DNA of 64,000 nucleotides from Candidatus Zixiibacteriota bacterium (GTDB lineage: Bacteria; Zixibacteria; MSB-5A5; GN15; FEB-12). The position numbers and the translations under genes are program-made. Shown here piece after piece: positions 17,953 to 26,191 of the stretch (its first letter is position 1; every line of letters begins with the position of its first letter). Where the stretch lies: the NCBI GenBank assembly GCA_022571985.1, contig JACZWU010000001.1, forward strand, positions 529,501-593,500. Direction: 5' to 3'. Below the pieces are notes generated by a model that was not told the DNA's origin, ran no database searches, and was given only the letters and a program-made list of their open reading frames with translations.

Positions 17953-18021
17953 TCAACTGTGCAGTTGAAGCAACCCTGTTTGGCGTTGTGAACGTGGATA
18001 TACTTTATGTTTTGTTTTCAT
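17953..18021 (-). pseudogene. Short ORF behind an ORF6N-like leader
   Basis: A 22-codon frame (MKTKHKVYPRSQRQTG...) begins exactly 43 nt from palindrome A, the same distance as the ORF6N start from palindrome B. The flanking leader CATATAATCCCTRAATTTG is shared with the ORF6N gene. The body of the gene is missing, so this looks like a gutted cassette. A perfect 8-bp stem TTCAACTG/CAGTTGAA overlaps its stop. Confidence 0.5.
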
Positions 18022-18063
18022 ATAATCCCTGAATTTGGTTCACTTTAGTACTGACCCTACAAA

Positions 18064-18090
18064 CTTGATCTTCCAAATTGGAATATCAAG
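18064..18090. repeat. 27-bp palindrome A
   Basis: The left arm is CTTGATCTTCCAA and the right arm is TTGGAATATCAAG around a single A. Twelve of 13 pairs match. It shares length, termini (CTTGA/TCAAG) and centre (CAAATTG) with copies B and D nearby. Confidence 0.88.
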
Positions 18091-18112
18091 ATCCGTAAAA
18101 GATACCTTGAAG

Positions 18113-18184
18113 TCAACTAATCTCTAACATCTTATCAAGGGCTAAGCGGGCTTCGGAGCGTTTTGGTTCGGGGACGACTATCGA
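18113..18184 (-). repeat. nadA 3'-end fragment, copy 2
   Basis: On the minus strand this encodes IVVPEPKRSEARLALDKMLE, then I, S and a stop, against the real NadA end IVVTEPKRSEARLALDKMLE, I, T. Aligned without gaps to 18861-18924, about 58 of 64 bases match by my count. Most differences are silent, so it diverged while part of a working nadA. It lies just downstream of the ORF6N stop. Confidence 0.9.
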
Positions 18185-18193
18185 TTCGCCCAT

Positions 18194-18700
18194 TTATTTA
18201 TCGAATCCGATCTGTTTCTTTTTCGCAGCCGGTGGAGCCATTAGTTGTCTGATAGCATCAAACACGACTTTGAATCGGGTATCATATTTTCTTTCGAGTG
18301 CATTGAGCTTGCGTGCCAACTGAGCATTTGAGGCTAACATTTCTCTTAGCTTCACAAAGGTTCGCATAATTTCAATATTTACTTTTACAGCCCGTTTACT
18401 TTTTAATACGCTCGAGAGCATTGCAACTCCTTGTTCGGTAAAGACTCTTGGTAAGTACCTTCTTCCTCCCCATCTTGAGGTGCCAAATTGGCACCTCAAG
18501 TTTTCAAATTCTTTCTCAGTAAGAACGAACATAAAATCCCTGGGAAACCTGTCTATATTTCTAGTCACTTGGCGACTAAGGTATTTGGTCTCAACCTTAT
18601 ACAGGTCAGCCAAGTCTTTATCCAACATTACGTTATGACCTCTAACCCTAACAATGAGGTTTTCGACTTTGGCACTTGAAACTAGCGATTTCGATTTCAT
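18194..18700 (-). CDS. ORF6N-domain putative DNA-binding protein
   Basis: The 168-residue protein has the ORF6N domain in its first 110 residues: IVRVRGHNVMLDKDLADLY, then RNIDRFPRDFMFVLTEKEF, WGGRRYLPRVFTEQGVAML and a final VNIEIMRTFVKLRE. ORF6N is a KilA-N-associated DNA-binding domain found in phages and many bacterial genomes. The C-terminal part is helical and basic. The gene is bracketed by duplicated nadA ends (18113-18184 and 18854 onward) and by 27-bp palindromes, one of which lies inside its coding sequence. Autoregulation through these palindromes, or mobility using them, is an inference. The leader from the ATG to palindrome B is 42 nt. Confidence 0.88.
   Translation of the reverse strand: MKSKSLVSSAKVENLIVRVRGHNVMLDKDLADLYKVETKYLSRQVTRNIDRFPRDFMFVLTEKEFENLRCQFGTSRWGGRRYLPRVFTEQGVAMLSSVLKSKRAVKVNIEIMRTFVKLREMLASNAQLARKLNALERKYDTRFKVVFDAIRQLMAPPAAKKKQIGFDK
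18474..18500. repeat. 27-bp palindrome D inside the ORF6N gene
   Basis: This is a perfect palindrome: left arm CTTGAGGTGCCAA, right arm TTGGCACCTCAAG, one central A. It encodes LRCQFGTS of the ORF6N domain. Same length, ends and centre as palindrome A; B and C share the length and ends. Confidence 0.9.
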
Positions 18701-18742
18701 ATAATCCCTAAATTTGTCTGCTCTTCAATTTAGGCTCAGAAT

Positions 18743-18769
18743 CTTGATATTGCAAATTGTAATATCAAG
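18743..18769. promoter_or_regulatory. 27-bp palindrome B upstream of the ORF6N gene
   Basis: Arms CTTGATATTGCAA and TTGTAATATCAAG match in 12 of 13 pairs. It lies 42 nt upstream of the ORF6N ATG, in the expected promoter zone, so it is a candidate operator. Confidence 0.75.
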
Positions 18770-18831
18770 TTGATATCACATTTTGCTTCAAAGGATATTC
18801 TGCTTGTTAGAAATATGGCCGTTTGTGAAAT

Positions 18832-18858
18832 CTTGATATTCAAATTCGGAATATCAAG
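18832..18858. repeat. 27-bp palindrome C overlapping the nadA stop codon
   Basis: Arms CTTGATATTCAAA and TCGGAATATCAAG match in 11 of 13 pairs. Its right end covers the nadA stop (18854-18856) and stops 2 bases into the last sense codon. It could act as a nadA terminator or mark a cassette boundary. Confidence 0.8.
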
Positions 18859-19933
18859 TTATCTCAAGCATTTTATCAAGGGCCAAGCGGGCTTCGGAGC
18901 GTTTGGGTTCGGTGACGACTATCGGTTTGATGTCGGCTAAGTTTTCAAGTGTATAGGCCAGGTCGTTTATGGTGGTGCGGTACATATTGGCGCAGACCGG
19001 GCAGGTCTGGCCGGAGAGTGCGAAAATCTTTTTGTCGGGGTGGTCGTGGGCCATGCGGTTTATCAGGTTGATCTCGGTGCCGATGGCAATTGTCGCGCCC
19101 GCCGGAGCGCTTTCACAATACTCGACGATGAAACGGGTCGAGCCAACCCCATCGGCCAGTTTGACGACATTGTGCGGGGTTTCGGGATGGACGATTATTT
19201 TGACATCGGGGTATTTTTCGCGCACTTCGGTGACATGTTCGGGGAGGAAATTTGTATGGACGTGGCAGTGGCCTTTCCACAGGATAATTTTGGCGCGCTT
19301 TACTTCTTCAGCCGAGAGACCGCCATCGTCACGGGAGAAATCCCAGATGACCATTTCTTCTGGTTTGATGCCGTACTTGATGCCGGTGTTGTAACCAAGA
19401 TGCTGGTCGGGGAAAAAGAATACTTTTTCGCGCTGCTTGAAAGACCACTCCATAGCGGCAGCGGCGTTTGAGGAAGTACAGATAATCCCGCCATTCTTGC
19501 CAGTGAAAGCTTTGAGACCGGCGGCAGTATTCATATACGAGACAGGCGTGATATTTTCAGCGCCGCCGATTTCTTCAAGGTAGTCCCAGGCGGCTAAGAC
19601 ATCGGCCATCTCAGCCATGTCGGCCATGGGGCAGCCAGCCAAGGGATTGGGCAGATAGACCATTTTTGCCGGGTCAGTCAGGATATCGGCCGATTCGGCC
19701 ATAAAGTGCACACCGCAGAAAACTATCGACTCAACATCTGTATTTTCAGCGGCTATTTTTGACAGGCCGTAAGAATCGCCGATATGGTCGGCATACTGGA
19801 CAACTTCGAGCCGCTGATAGTGGTGCGCTAAAATGGTCAGTCTACTGCCGAGTTTTTCTCTGGCGGCCGTGATGCGGTTTATCAGGTCGTCCTGTGTTGC
19901 CTGGCGGTATTCTTGTGGTAGTGAAAAGTACAC
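18854..19933 (-). CDS. nadA: Quinolinate synthase NadA
   Basis: NadA condenses iminoaspartate with dihydroxyacetone phosphate to quinolinate for NAD synthesis and binds one [4Fe-4S] cluster. The 359-residue protein shows AHHYQRLEVVQYADHIGDS near the N-terminus, the cysteine blocks VFCGVHFMAE, IICTSSNA and QTCPVCANMY for the cluster, and VHPETPHNVV. NadB and NadC are not in the window. The 3' end is unusual: two further copies of it lie downstream around the ORF6N gene, so the present terminus may have been supplied by an inserted element. Confidence 0.96.
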   Translation of the reverse strand: MYFSLPQEYRQATQDDLINRITAAREKLGSRLTILAHHYQRLEVVQYADHIGDSYGLSKIAAENTDVESIVFCGVHFMAESADILTDPAKMVYLPNPLAGCPMADMAEMADVLAAWDYLEEIGGAENITPVSYMNTAAGLKAFTGKNGGIICTSSNAAAAMEWSFKQREKVFFFPDQHLGYNTGIKYGIKPEEMVIWDFSRDDGGLSAEEVKRAKIILWKGHCHVHTNFLPEHVTEVREKYPDVKIIVHPETPHNVVKLADGVGSTRFIVEYCESAPAGATIAIGTEINLINRMAHDHPDKKIFALSGQTCPVCANMYRTTINDLAYTLENLADIKPIVVTEPKRSEARLALDKMLEIT

Positions 19934-20000
19934 TAATTTTCCTCTTATTGTCGAAACTGCGCTCAGGAAGCGAGTTTCGACCTACTCAATCTAAGCATTA

Positions 20001-20112
20001 GTCACCCTGAGCCTGCTTTAGTCCCAAGTCCGGTTCGCCGGACGCAGGTCGAAGGGTGGTTGACCCAAGACTGAGATTGCTTCGTCCCGAAGGAATCGGG
20101 ACTCGCAATGAC
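20001..20112. repeat. Composite intergenic hairpins between FNR and nadA
   Basis: Two different palindromes lie in tandem. The first pairs CACCCTGAGCCTGC with the GCAGGTCGAAGGGTG side and has TTTAGTCCCAAG plus a nested GTCCGG/CCGGAC hairpin in its loop (20001-20064). The second has GAGATTGC...GCAATGAC ends with a nested GTCCCGA/TCGGGAC in its loop (20073-20112). No gene is seen in 19934-20200. Confidence 0.8.
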
Positions 20113-20200
20113 AGGTTGAGAGCGCTTCGATGCTTCGACACCCGCGATTAAGTTCGGAACTTTGTCCGCTCAGCATCACTAAATGAGCCATCATGTCTTA

Positions 20201-21268
20201 CTAAGTCTTAGCGACTTCATCCTCTTTTTGTTTCTGCTTGGCGATTTTCCTGAGTGCCAGCACATGTTTATCGGTCGAATGCCCCGGGCTGATTTTGGCC
20301 TTGGGATCAATATCATGCTTAGCATTATTGACCGCAATAGCCACTTCGCCGCAACCTAAAGAAATAAGTTTCAGTTTGCCGTCATAGGCCACGATATCCC
20401 CGGCCGCAAATACGCCCTTGACATTGGTGCGCATTCTACTATCTACAACAATGGTATCTTTTTCGAGTTCCAGGCCCCACTCGGTTATTGGTCCCAGATC
20501 GGTGATAAAGCCGATACTCAAGACTATTGCTTCAATATCGAGCGTTAGTTCTTCGTCGGTTTTGGTCTGGTGCAAAGTGACTTTTTCAACGCCGCCGTTG
20601 CCCGTAATCGCCTTGATCTCCCAGAACGGGAATTTCATGGTGACCGAGGAGTTCTTTACTAATTCGATGGTATGCTCATGGGCGGTGAACATGCTGTTTC
20701 TGTGTATGTGCGTAACAGATTTTGCCACCGGCTCAAGCATCATTGAGTAATCGAAGGCAGCGTCGCCGCCGCCGACTATCAGCACGTTTTTGTTTATGAA
20801 ATTGTCAATCGGATTGACGAAATAATAGACGCCGTTACCCTCGTACTTTTCAAGATTCTCAATATCAAATTTGCGCGGTGTGTACGAACCAAGTCCGGCG
20901 CAAATTACTACTGTTTTGGTCCAGTGAGCGCCCTTGTTGGAAGTTATTCTTATGGTGCCATCATCGAGATGCTCTAAGCCGGTGACTTTCTCTTCCATGC
21001 AAAACGTCTGCGGATATAAACAGGCCTGCTCGTACATCACTTTGACTAAGTCTTTGGCCGTAATTTTAGGGAAACCGGCCATATCATAAATATATTTTTC
21101 CGGATAAAGCGCAGTCAGCCCGCCGCCGACATCGCCCAGCATATCGATTACTTTTGATTTCATCAGACGGAGTCCGGCGTAATAGGCACCATACAGTGCG
21201 ACCGGCCCGGCGCCTATAAAAGTTATATCGTAGAGATCTTTTTCTGCTGCTGCTGTCATTGTGCTCAA
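20201..21268 (-). CDS. Ferredoxin/flavodoxin-NADP+ reductase, thioredoxin-reductase-like type
   Basis: This flavoenzyme exchanges electrons between NADPH and ferredoxin. The FAD motif is FIGAGPVALYGAYYAG near residue 18, the NAD(P) motif VLIVGGGDAAFDYSMML lies near the middle, and the C-terminal FAD block is VFAAGDIVAY. There is no CxxC redox pair of true thioredoxin reductases, which indicates the YumC-like FNR type. The length of 355 residues is normal. It is separated from nadA by repeats and from the peroxiredoxin gene by about 90 bp; a functional link with either is possible but unproven. Confidence 0.88.
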   Translation of the reverse strand: MSTMTAAAEKDLYDITFIGAGPVALYGAYYAGLRLMKSKVIDMLGDVGGGLTALYPEKYIYDMAGFPKITAKDLVKVMYEQACLYPQTFCMEEKVTGLEHLDDGTIRITSNKGAHWTKTVVICAGLGSYTPRKFDIENLEKYEGNGVYYFVNPIDNFINKNVLIVGGGDAAFDYSMMLEPVAKSVTHIHRNSMFTAHEHTIELVKNSSVTMKFPFWEIKAITGNGGVEKVTLHQTKTDEELTLDIEAIVLSIGFITDLGPITEWGLELEKDTIVVDSRMRTNVKGVFAAGDIVAYDGKLKLISLGCGEVAIAVNNAKHDIDPKAKISPGHSTDKHVLALRKIAKQKQKEDEVAKT

Positions 21269-21360
21269 TTTATCACCTAATTTCAGAAATTAACAATTTA
21301 AATTCTTGCTTAAATTTTGGGTGGAATCAGGCCGGCAGGAGTCTGCCGGAATTTAGCTTT

Positions 21361-21870
21361 TTAGTCGTGACCCGCTCTAGTCTGGCTGTTAAGCTTAGCC
21401 ATCTGGCCAAATAGGTCGATTGTTTCAGGTATTTCTTCAGTGCCATATCGGTCAATAAAACGAATTATGCCGTTAATATCAATCAGGAAAACTGACCTTT
21501 CTGCATAGCCTCTTTCTGAAAGCACTCCGTATCTTTTGGAAACCTGGCCATGTGGAAAATAGTCAGACATCAAAGGAAAACTAAAATCTCCGCACGACCT
21601 TGCCCAGGCCATGTGACAGGGAATTGAGTCTACTGAGACGCACAAGAGCTGGCAGTTGCAGTCGTTAAAAAATTCGATGTTCTTCTGATAGCCGGGAATT
21701 TGAACAGAACAAGCCGGGGTCCAGTCGCCTGGGTAAAAGACCAGCACAACATTATGGCGGCCACGATACCAGCCCAGGTTCAGTTCGCCTTCGTTGTGAG
21801 TCGGCAGGGTAAAATCGGGAGCTTCGTCGCCTACTTGCAACTTGCGCTTATTTTCAGAAGTTTTGGTCAT
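21361..21870 (-). CDS. Peroxiredoxin (AhpC/TSA family)
   Basis: It reduces hydrogen peroxide and organic peroxides through a reactive cysteine. The active-site motif P-x3-T-x2-C is present with P47, T51 and C54 (FYPGDWTPACSVQIPG). Further cysteines (NDCNCQLLC, PCHMAWARSCG) could supply a resolving residue. The 169-residue length and RSVFLIDINGIIRF are typical of the BCP/AhpE-like branch. It lies 27 nt downstream of gltX on the same strand, and its electron donor is unknown. Confidence 0.88.
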   Translation of the reverse strand: MTKTSENKRKLQVGDEAPDFTLPTHNEGELNLGWYRGRHNVVLVFYPGDWTPACSVQIPGYQKNIEFFNDCNCQLLCVSVDSIPCHMAWARSCGDFSFPLMSDYFPHGQVSKRYGVLSERGYAERSVFLIDINGIIRFIDRYGTEEIPETIDLFGQMAKLNSQTRAGHD

Positions 21871-21897
21871 AACTAAAAGCTTAGAGTTGACTGTAAA

Positions 21898-23343
21898 CTA
21901 CATATTTGAATTTATAAAATCAACAGCTTTGCGTAATCGGGCTACCACCCGCTTTTGTCCGACCAGCTCAAGCAGTTTGAACAACCCCGGGCCGACCGAC
22001 ATCCCGGAAACAGCCAGTCTGGTGGGGTGTATTAATTTTCCACGTTTGACATCTTTTTCATCGGCAAGTTTGCTTAACTCTGCTTCTACTGTTTCTTTGC
22101 TGAAATCAGAAAGTTTTTCAAAGCGCTCGGCCAGTTCGGCCAGAATCAGAGCGTTTTCGGAATTGAATTGTTTTTCGGCAGCCTTCTCGTCGTAGTCAAA
22201 TTCGTCTTTGAAAAAATAAGTGCCTAATGAAACAAAATCCGTCAGCTTTCTGACCCGCTCTTTTAATGAATCTATAACGCGCAGGAAATATTCTGAATCC
22301 GCTGCCATGCTGCCGTTATCCAGGCCCAGCTCGGCTTTAAATAGCTCAGATACAACCGGCGCTAACTCCGCCGTTGGTTTCATCATTATGTGCTGTTTGT
22401 TAAAGGCTATTAGTTTTTCTTCATCGAAGATAGCGTTGGCAGAATTAAAATTGGCCGAATCAAAAATATCTATGAGTTCTTTGACCGTATAAATTTCACG
22501 CTCTGTTTTCGATGACCAGCCCAATGTGCAGAGATAGTTGAACATCGCTTCGGGGAGAATGCCCTCGTCTAAGTATTCGGCGACATCTTTATCACCCAGT
22601 CGCTTTGATATTTTTTTCTTATCAGGCCTGAGTAGCAGCGGCACATGACCGAATTGCGGCTGCTCGTAGCCCAGGGCCTGGTAAATATGAATCTGCTTAA
22701 AAGTATTGGTGATATGGTCATTGCCGCGTATGACGTGACTGATTTCCATCTGGTGGTCATCAATCACTACTGCCAGATTATAGGTAGCGCTGCCATCGGA
22801 ACGGGCGATTATAAAATCCTCTATCTCTGTGTTCTGCCGTGTCAGCTCACCCGCGACCATATCGTTGTAGGTTGTTTGTCCATCGGGTATGCGTATCCTG
22901 ATTGTATACAGCAGGCCCTTCGCTATCTTGCTGGCACATTCTTCTTCAGACAGTTTCAAGCAGCGGCGGTCGTATCGGGGCGGACGTTTTTCGGCCCGGG
23001 CTTTCTCTCTGGAAGCTTCAAGTTGTTCCTGAGTGCAAAAACAGCAGTAGCCGTGCCCGCTTTCAAGAATTTGATGAGCTACTGCGCTGTAGATATCCTT
23101 GCGCTGCGATTGCATAATTATCTCTTCGTCGCTAACCATGCCTAACTTATCAAGCGCTTCAAGAATATTATAAACTAAAGCCGGGTCAGAGCGCTCGACA
23201 TCGGTGTCTTCAATGCGGACTAAAAACTTGCCGCCATGATGACGGGCATATAGAAAATTAAAAATAGCGGTACGGGCGGTGCCGACATGAAGATATCCCG
23301 ACGGCGACGGCGCAATGCGCACTCTTACTTTTGAATCGGACAT
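21898..23343 (-). CDS. gltX: Glutamyl-tRNA synthetase
   Basis: The class I synthetase charges tRNA with glutamate. The HIGH motif appears as YLHVGT within RIAPSPSGYLHVGTARTAIF, followed by RIEDTDVERS; the KMSKS motif appears as KKISKRLG. At 481 residues the length is standard. CFCTQEQLE upstream of the anticodon part is a zinc-site remnant. It could be discriminating or non-discriminating; no GatCAB genes are in view to decide. It overlaps none of its neighbours. Confidence 0.96.
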   Translation of the reverse strand: MSDSKVRVRIAPSPSGYLHVGTARTAIFNFLYARHHGGKFLVRIEDTDVERSDPALVYNILEALDKLGMVSDEEIIMQSQRKDIYSAVAHQILESGHGYCCFCTQEQLEASREKARAEKRPPRYDRRCLKLSEEECASKIAKGLLYTIRIRIPDGQTTYNDMVAGELTRQNTEIEDFIIARSDGSATYNLAVVIDDHQMEISHVIRGNDHITNTFKQIHIYQALGYEQPQFGHVPLLLRPDKKKISKRLGDKDVAEYLDEGILPEAMFNYLCTLGWSSKTEREIYTVKELIDIFDSANFNSANAIFDEEKLIAFNKQHIMMKPTAELAPVVSELFKAELGLDNGSMAADSEYFLRVIDSLKERVRKLTDFVSLGTYFFKDEFDYDEKAAEKQFNSENALILAELAERFEKLSDFSKETVEAELSKLADEKDVKRGKLIHPTRLAVSGMSVGPGLFKLLELVGQKRVVARLRKAVDFINSNM

Positions 23344-23363
23344 AATTAAATTCGCCTAATAGA

Positions 23364-23903
23364 TTACTCGTTGCTCATATAATCGGGTGGTTTGAATCTG
23401 TCGTTGTCTTTCTCTGTTTCTTTTGGGGCAGGCGGCGGCTCCGGAGCTGCCGGAGATGCGGACAAAGGTGGAGATGAAGATTGGGGCGGAGGAGGTGGCG
23501 GCGGGACTACATATTTCGGTTTTAACGGCTCAGCAACCACTGATTGCTGACCTGGCGCGGCTGCTTGAATATTTCCCAGCGGTTGTAATACAAATTCCAA
23601 GCCGCCTGTCATTCTGACTATCAGATTATAAAAACCCACAATAATTGCTCCGAATAAAGTTCCGAATACGGCATTCCCTAAAGAGAACATGATGCCCATT
23701 GCAAAAATATAAATGACTATGGGAAATCCTGACTCGACATCGATTGCATCTTCTGAAAAAAACATCAGCCCGGCAGCTATTGACATGAAAGCTCCGCTGA
23801 AAATTCCTGCAAAAATCCCCAGTACGAAGCCTACTATCAGGTTCACGAAAAACATGACCTTTATATAAGACCAGCTGCTTATTGATTTTAGCTCATACCG
23901 CAT
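23364..23903 (-). CDS. DUF3566-like membrane protein with proline-rich tail
   Basis: The 179-residue protein has two or three transmembrane segments: FFVNLIVGFVLGIFAGIFSG, then IVIYIFAMGIMFSLGN and TLFGAIIVGFYNLIVRMTGG. The pattern of SWSYIKV, a long helix and GFYNLIVRMTGGLEF recalls DUF3566 proteins. After residue 115 the sequence turns into a Pro/Ser/Ala-rich tail with a run of seven prolines. Function is unknown. It is 20 nt upstream of gltX, so they may be co-transcribed. Confidence 0.62.
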   Translation of the reverse strand: MRYELKSISSWSYIKVMFFVNLIVGFVLGIFAGIFSGAFMSIAAGLMFFSEDAIDVESGFPIVIYIFAMGIMFSLGNAVFGTLFGAIIVGFYNLIVRMTGGLEFVLQPLGNIQAAAPGQQSVVAEPLKPKYVVPPPPPPPQSSSPPLSASPAAPEPPPAPKETEKDNDRFKPPDYMSNE

Positions 23904-23991
23904 AGATACGCTCCTGTCTTTGGGCCATCGCTAATAGATTTAGTCTAAGAAGTAACTTGAACATGGTCAACATATATAACAGCAAATTGTA

Positions 23992-26097
23992 CTAAACGTT
24001 AAGTATGAAGCGGGCGTCGACAGCTTTACAATTGTGTATGTTCGGGCTGGCAATAAAAGGGTTTATATCTATTTCTTTGAAGCAGTCAAAATCTCTGACA
24101 AGCTGTGACAAACGGAGCAAAACTTCTTCAATAGTCGCTATTTGCACCGGTTTTGATCCTCTGAAACCCGTCAAAAGAGGATAAGAGCGCAGCGACCTGA
24201 TCATCTCTTTGGCATCCTGAGTAGACAGCGGATTTATCCGAAAAGAAACATCTTTCATAATCTCGACATAGATACCGCCCAGCCCGAACATTAATAATGG
24301 TCCGAACTGCGGGTCGGTGGTCATGCCGATTACTGTCTCCACCCCATGCTTGACCATTTTTTGAATTGCTACCGAAAATTTTTCTCCCCTTTTGAGCTTA
24401 TCTATTTTGGAGCGAAGTTTTTCAAACGATTGTTTGATTTCATCGGCGTTGCGCAAATCAACAAGTACTCCACCTACTTCGGTTTTGTGCAGCAGCAGCG
24501 GTGTGTTGATTTTCATAACCACCGGATAACCGATCTTTTTTGCGGCCGTTACTGCTTCCTCCGGAGTCCAGGCATACTTGTAGCCTGCCGCCGGAATGCC
24601 ATAAGCTTTTAGTATCTCTATGGCCTCTTCGCTAACTATCGCTTTCTGCTTTTGCTCTTTAGCCTGGGCAATTATCTGCGCCACTTTTTCGCTATCTACT
24701 TTAAATTTCCTGAACTTTCCTTTAGGTCTTTTAAGCCAGCGGCTGTAATTATTGATAGAAGCCAGAGCTAAGGCAATCGACTCAGGATATTTATAGACCG
24801 GAATGCTTTTGCTTTTTAAGTACTCGGTAGCTTTGGAGCTTTCACCAACTCCCATGAAACAGGCCAGTATGCTTTTGTCTGAATCTTTAACTGATTCATA
24901 AATACTTTCTGCAACCTGCATCTGGTCGATGGTAACAGGTGGCACTACGATAGGTACGATGGTATCATAGCGTTTGTCTTTTTTTATGGCATCAAGTGTA
25001 ATCTTAAACTCTCTGGGACCTGCCCCGGCGACCATGTCCATCGGGTTTGAAAAAGAGGCTTCGGCCGAAATTGATTGTTTGAGCTTTTTTACCGTCGCCG
25101 GTGACATAGCCGGCATCTGCATACCGTTTTTTATCAAAGCATCTGTAGCCAGAATGCCCGGGCCGCCGGCATTGGTCACTACCATTACCCGGTTTCCTTT
25201 GGGGATCGGCTGTAAAGAGAGCGCCGCTGCCACATCGAATAACTCCTGCACCGTATCGACTCTGATAACGCCGGTCTGGTTAAAGAGGGCGTCGACGCCG
25301 ACATCGAGTCCGGCCAGAGCCCCGGTATGCGAAGAAGCCGCTTTGGCGCCTAAACTTGTCCGGCCGGATTTAACCGCCACAATAGGTTTTGTGAGAGATA
25401 CCTGGTGGGCAATGCGAATAAAATTACCAGGATTTCCGAAATTTTCGAGATACATCAAAATTATATCCGTGTCCGGGTCGTCTTGTAGATAATCAAGAAT
25501 ATCATTCGAAGAAATATCGGCCTTATTGCCAATCGAGGCGACGATCGAAAATCCGATACCCAGCTCATTGGCATGATTCATTATGGCTTCACCCATAGCG
25601 CCGGACTGAGTAATAAAACCTACTCGGCCCCTTTTGGGGAATATCTTGCCAAAGGTAGCGTTAAGACTGATTTTGGGATCGGTATTGACGACTCCAAAGC
25701 AGTTCGGCCCTATCATGCGCATGCCATAGCGATGAACTTCTTTAAGAACCGCTAATTCTTTCTTCTTGCCTTCTTTACCAACCTCAGAAAACCCTGCCGA
25801 GATAATAACTACTCCCTTGACACCCTTTTCGCCGCATTGCCGGACTACTCCGGCAACAGCATCTTTGGGTACTATGATAATAGCCAGATCGACGGCGTCG
25901 GGCACATCGAGAACGGTTGAATACGCTTTGATCGATTGAATTACGCTGGCTTTGGGATTGACCGGAAAAACTTTGCCGCAAAATTCGGCCATCAGGATAT
26001 TATGCATTGTCTCCCGGCCTATTGTTCCTTTGCGGGCAGAAGCTCCGATGACGGCTACTGACGAGGGCCTGAAGATGCCTTCTAACTGATGTCTCAT
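23992..26097 (-). CDS. Acetate/acyl-CoA ligase, ADP-forming, fused alpha-beta
   Basis: These enzymes make ATP from acyl-CoA, ADP and phosphate, releasing the acid, or run in reverse. The 701 residues show the alpha part first: a CoA-binding domain (FRPSSVAVIGASARKGTIG), a ligase domain with the phosphohistidine region AASSHTGALAGLD, then the ATP-grasp beta part after residue 480 (EEAIEILKAYGIPAAGYKYA, KTEVGGVLVDL, INPF). Together with ppdK just upstream it suggests substrate-level energy conservation from pyruvate or amino acid breakdown. Acyl preference cannot be told; the family also contains protein acetyltransferases, but no GNAT domain is present here. Confidence 0.88.
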   Translation of the reverse strand: MRHQLEGIFRPSSVAVIGASARKGTIGRETMHNILMAEFCGKVFPVNPKASVIQSIKAYSTVLDVPDAVDLAIIIVPKDAVAGVVRQCGEKGVKGVVIISAGFSEVGKEGKKKELAVLKEVHRYGMRMIGPNCFGVVNTDPKISLNATFGKIFPKRGRVGFITQSGAMGEAIMNHANELGIGFSIVASIGNKADISSNDILDYLQDDPDTDIILMYLENFGNPGNFIRIAHQVSLTKPIVAVKSGRTSLGAKAASSHTGALAGLDVGVDALFNQTGVIRVDTVQELFDVAAALSLQPIPKGNRVMVVTNAGGPGILATDALIKNGMQMPAMSPATVKKLKQSISAEASFSNPMDMVAGAGPREFKITLDAIKKDKRYDTIVPIVVPPVTIDQMQVAESIYESVKDSDKSILACFMGVGESSKATEYLKSKSIPVYKYPESIALALASINNYSRWLKRPKGKFRKFKVDSEKVAQIIAQAKEQKQKAIVSEEAIEILKAYGIPAAGYKYAWTPEEAVTAAKKIGYPVVMKINTPLLLHKTEVGGVLVDLRNADEIKQSFEKLRSKIDKLKRGEKFSVAIQKMVKHGVETVIGMTTDPQFGPLLMFGLGGIYVEIMKDVSFRINPLSTQDAKEMIRSLRSYPLLTGFRGSKPVQIATIEEVLLRLSQLVRDFDCFKEIDINPFIASPNIHNCKAVDARFILNV

Positions 26098-26191
26098 TTG
26101 TTCCGCACAGTTCTGTTTAAATTGCAGGGAATTATAGCCACGCTGTGTTTCACAAGTTTATCTGCCCTTTGCAAAAAAAGAAGCTATTTGA

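Noticed and set aside
18194-18700. ORF6N gene as evidence for a prophage
   Set aside because: No integrase, capsid, tail, portal or lysis gene is nearby. ORF6N alone is common in bacterial chromosomes.
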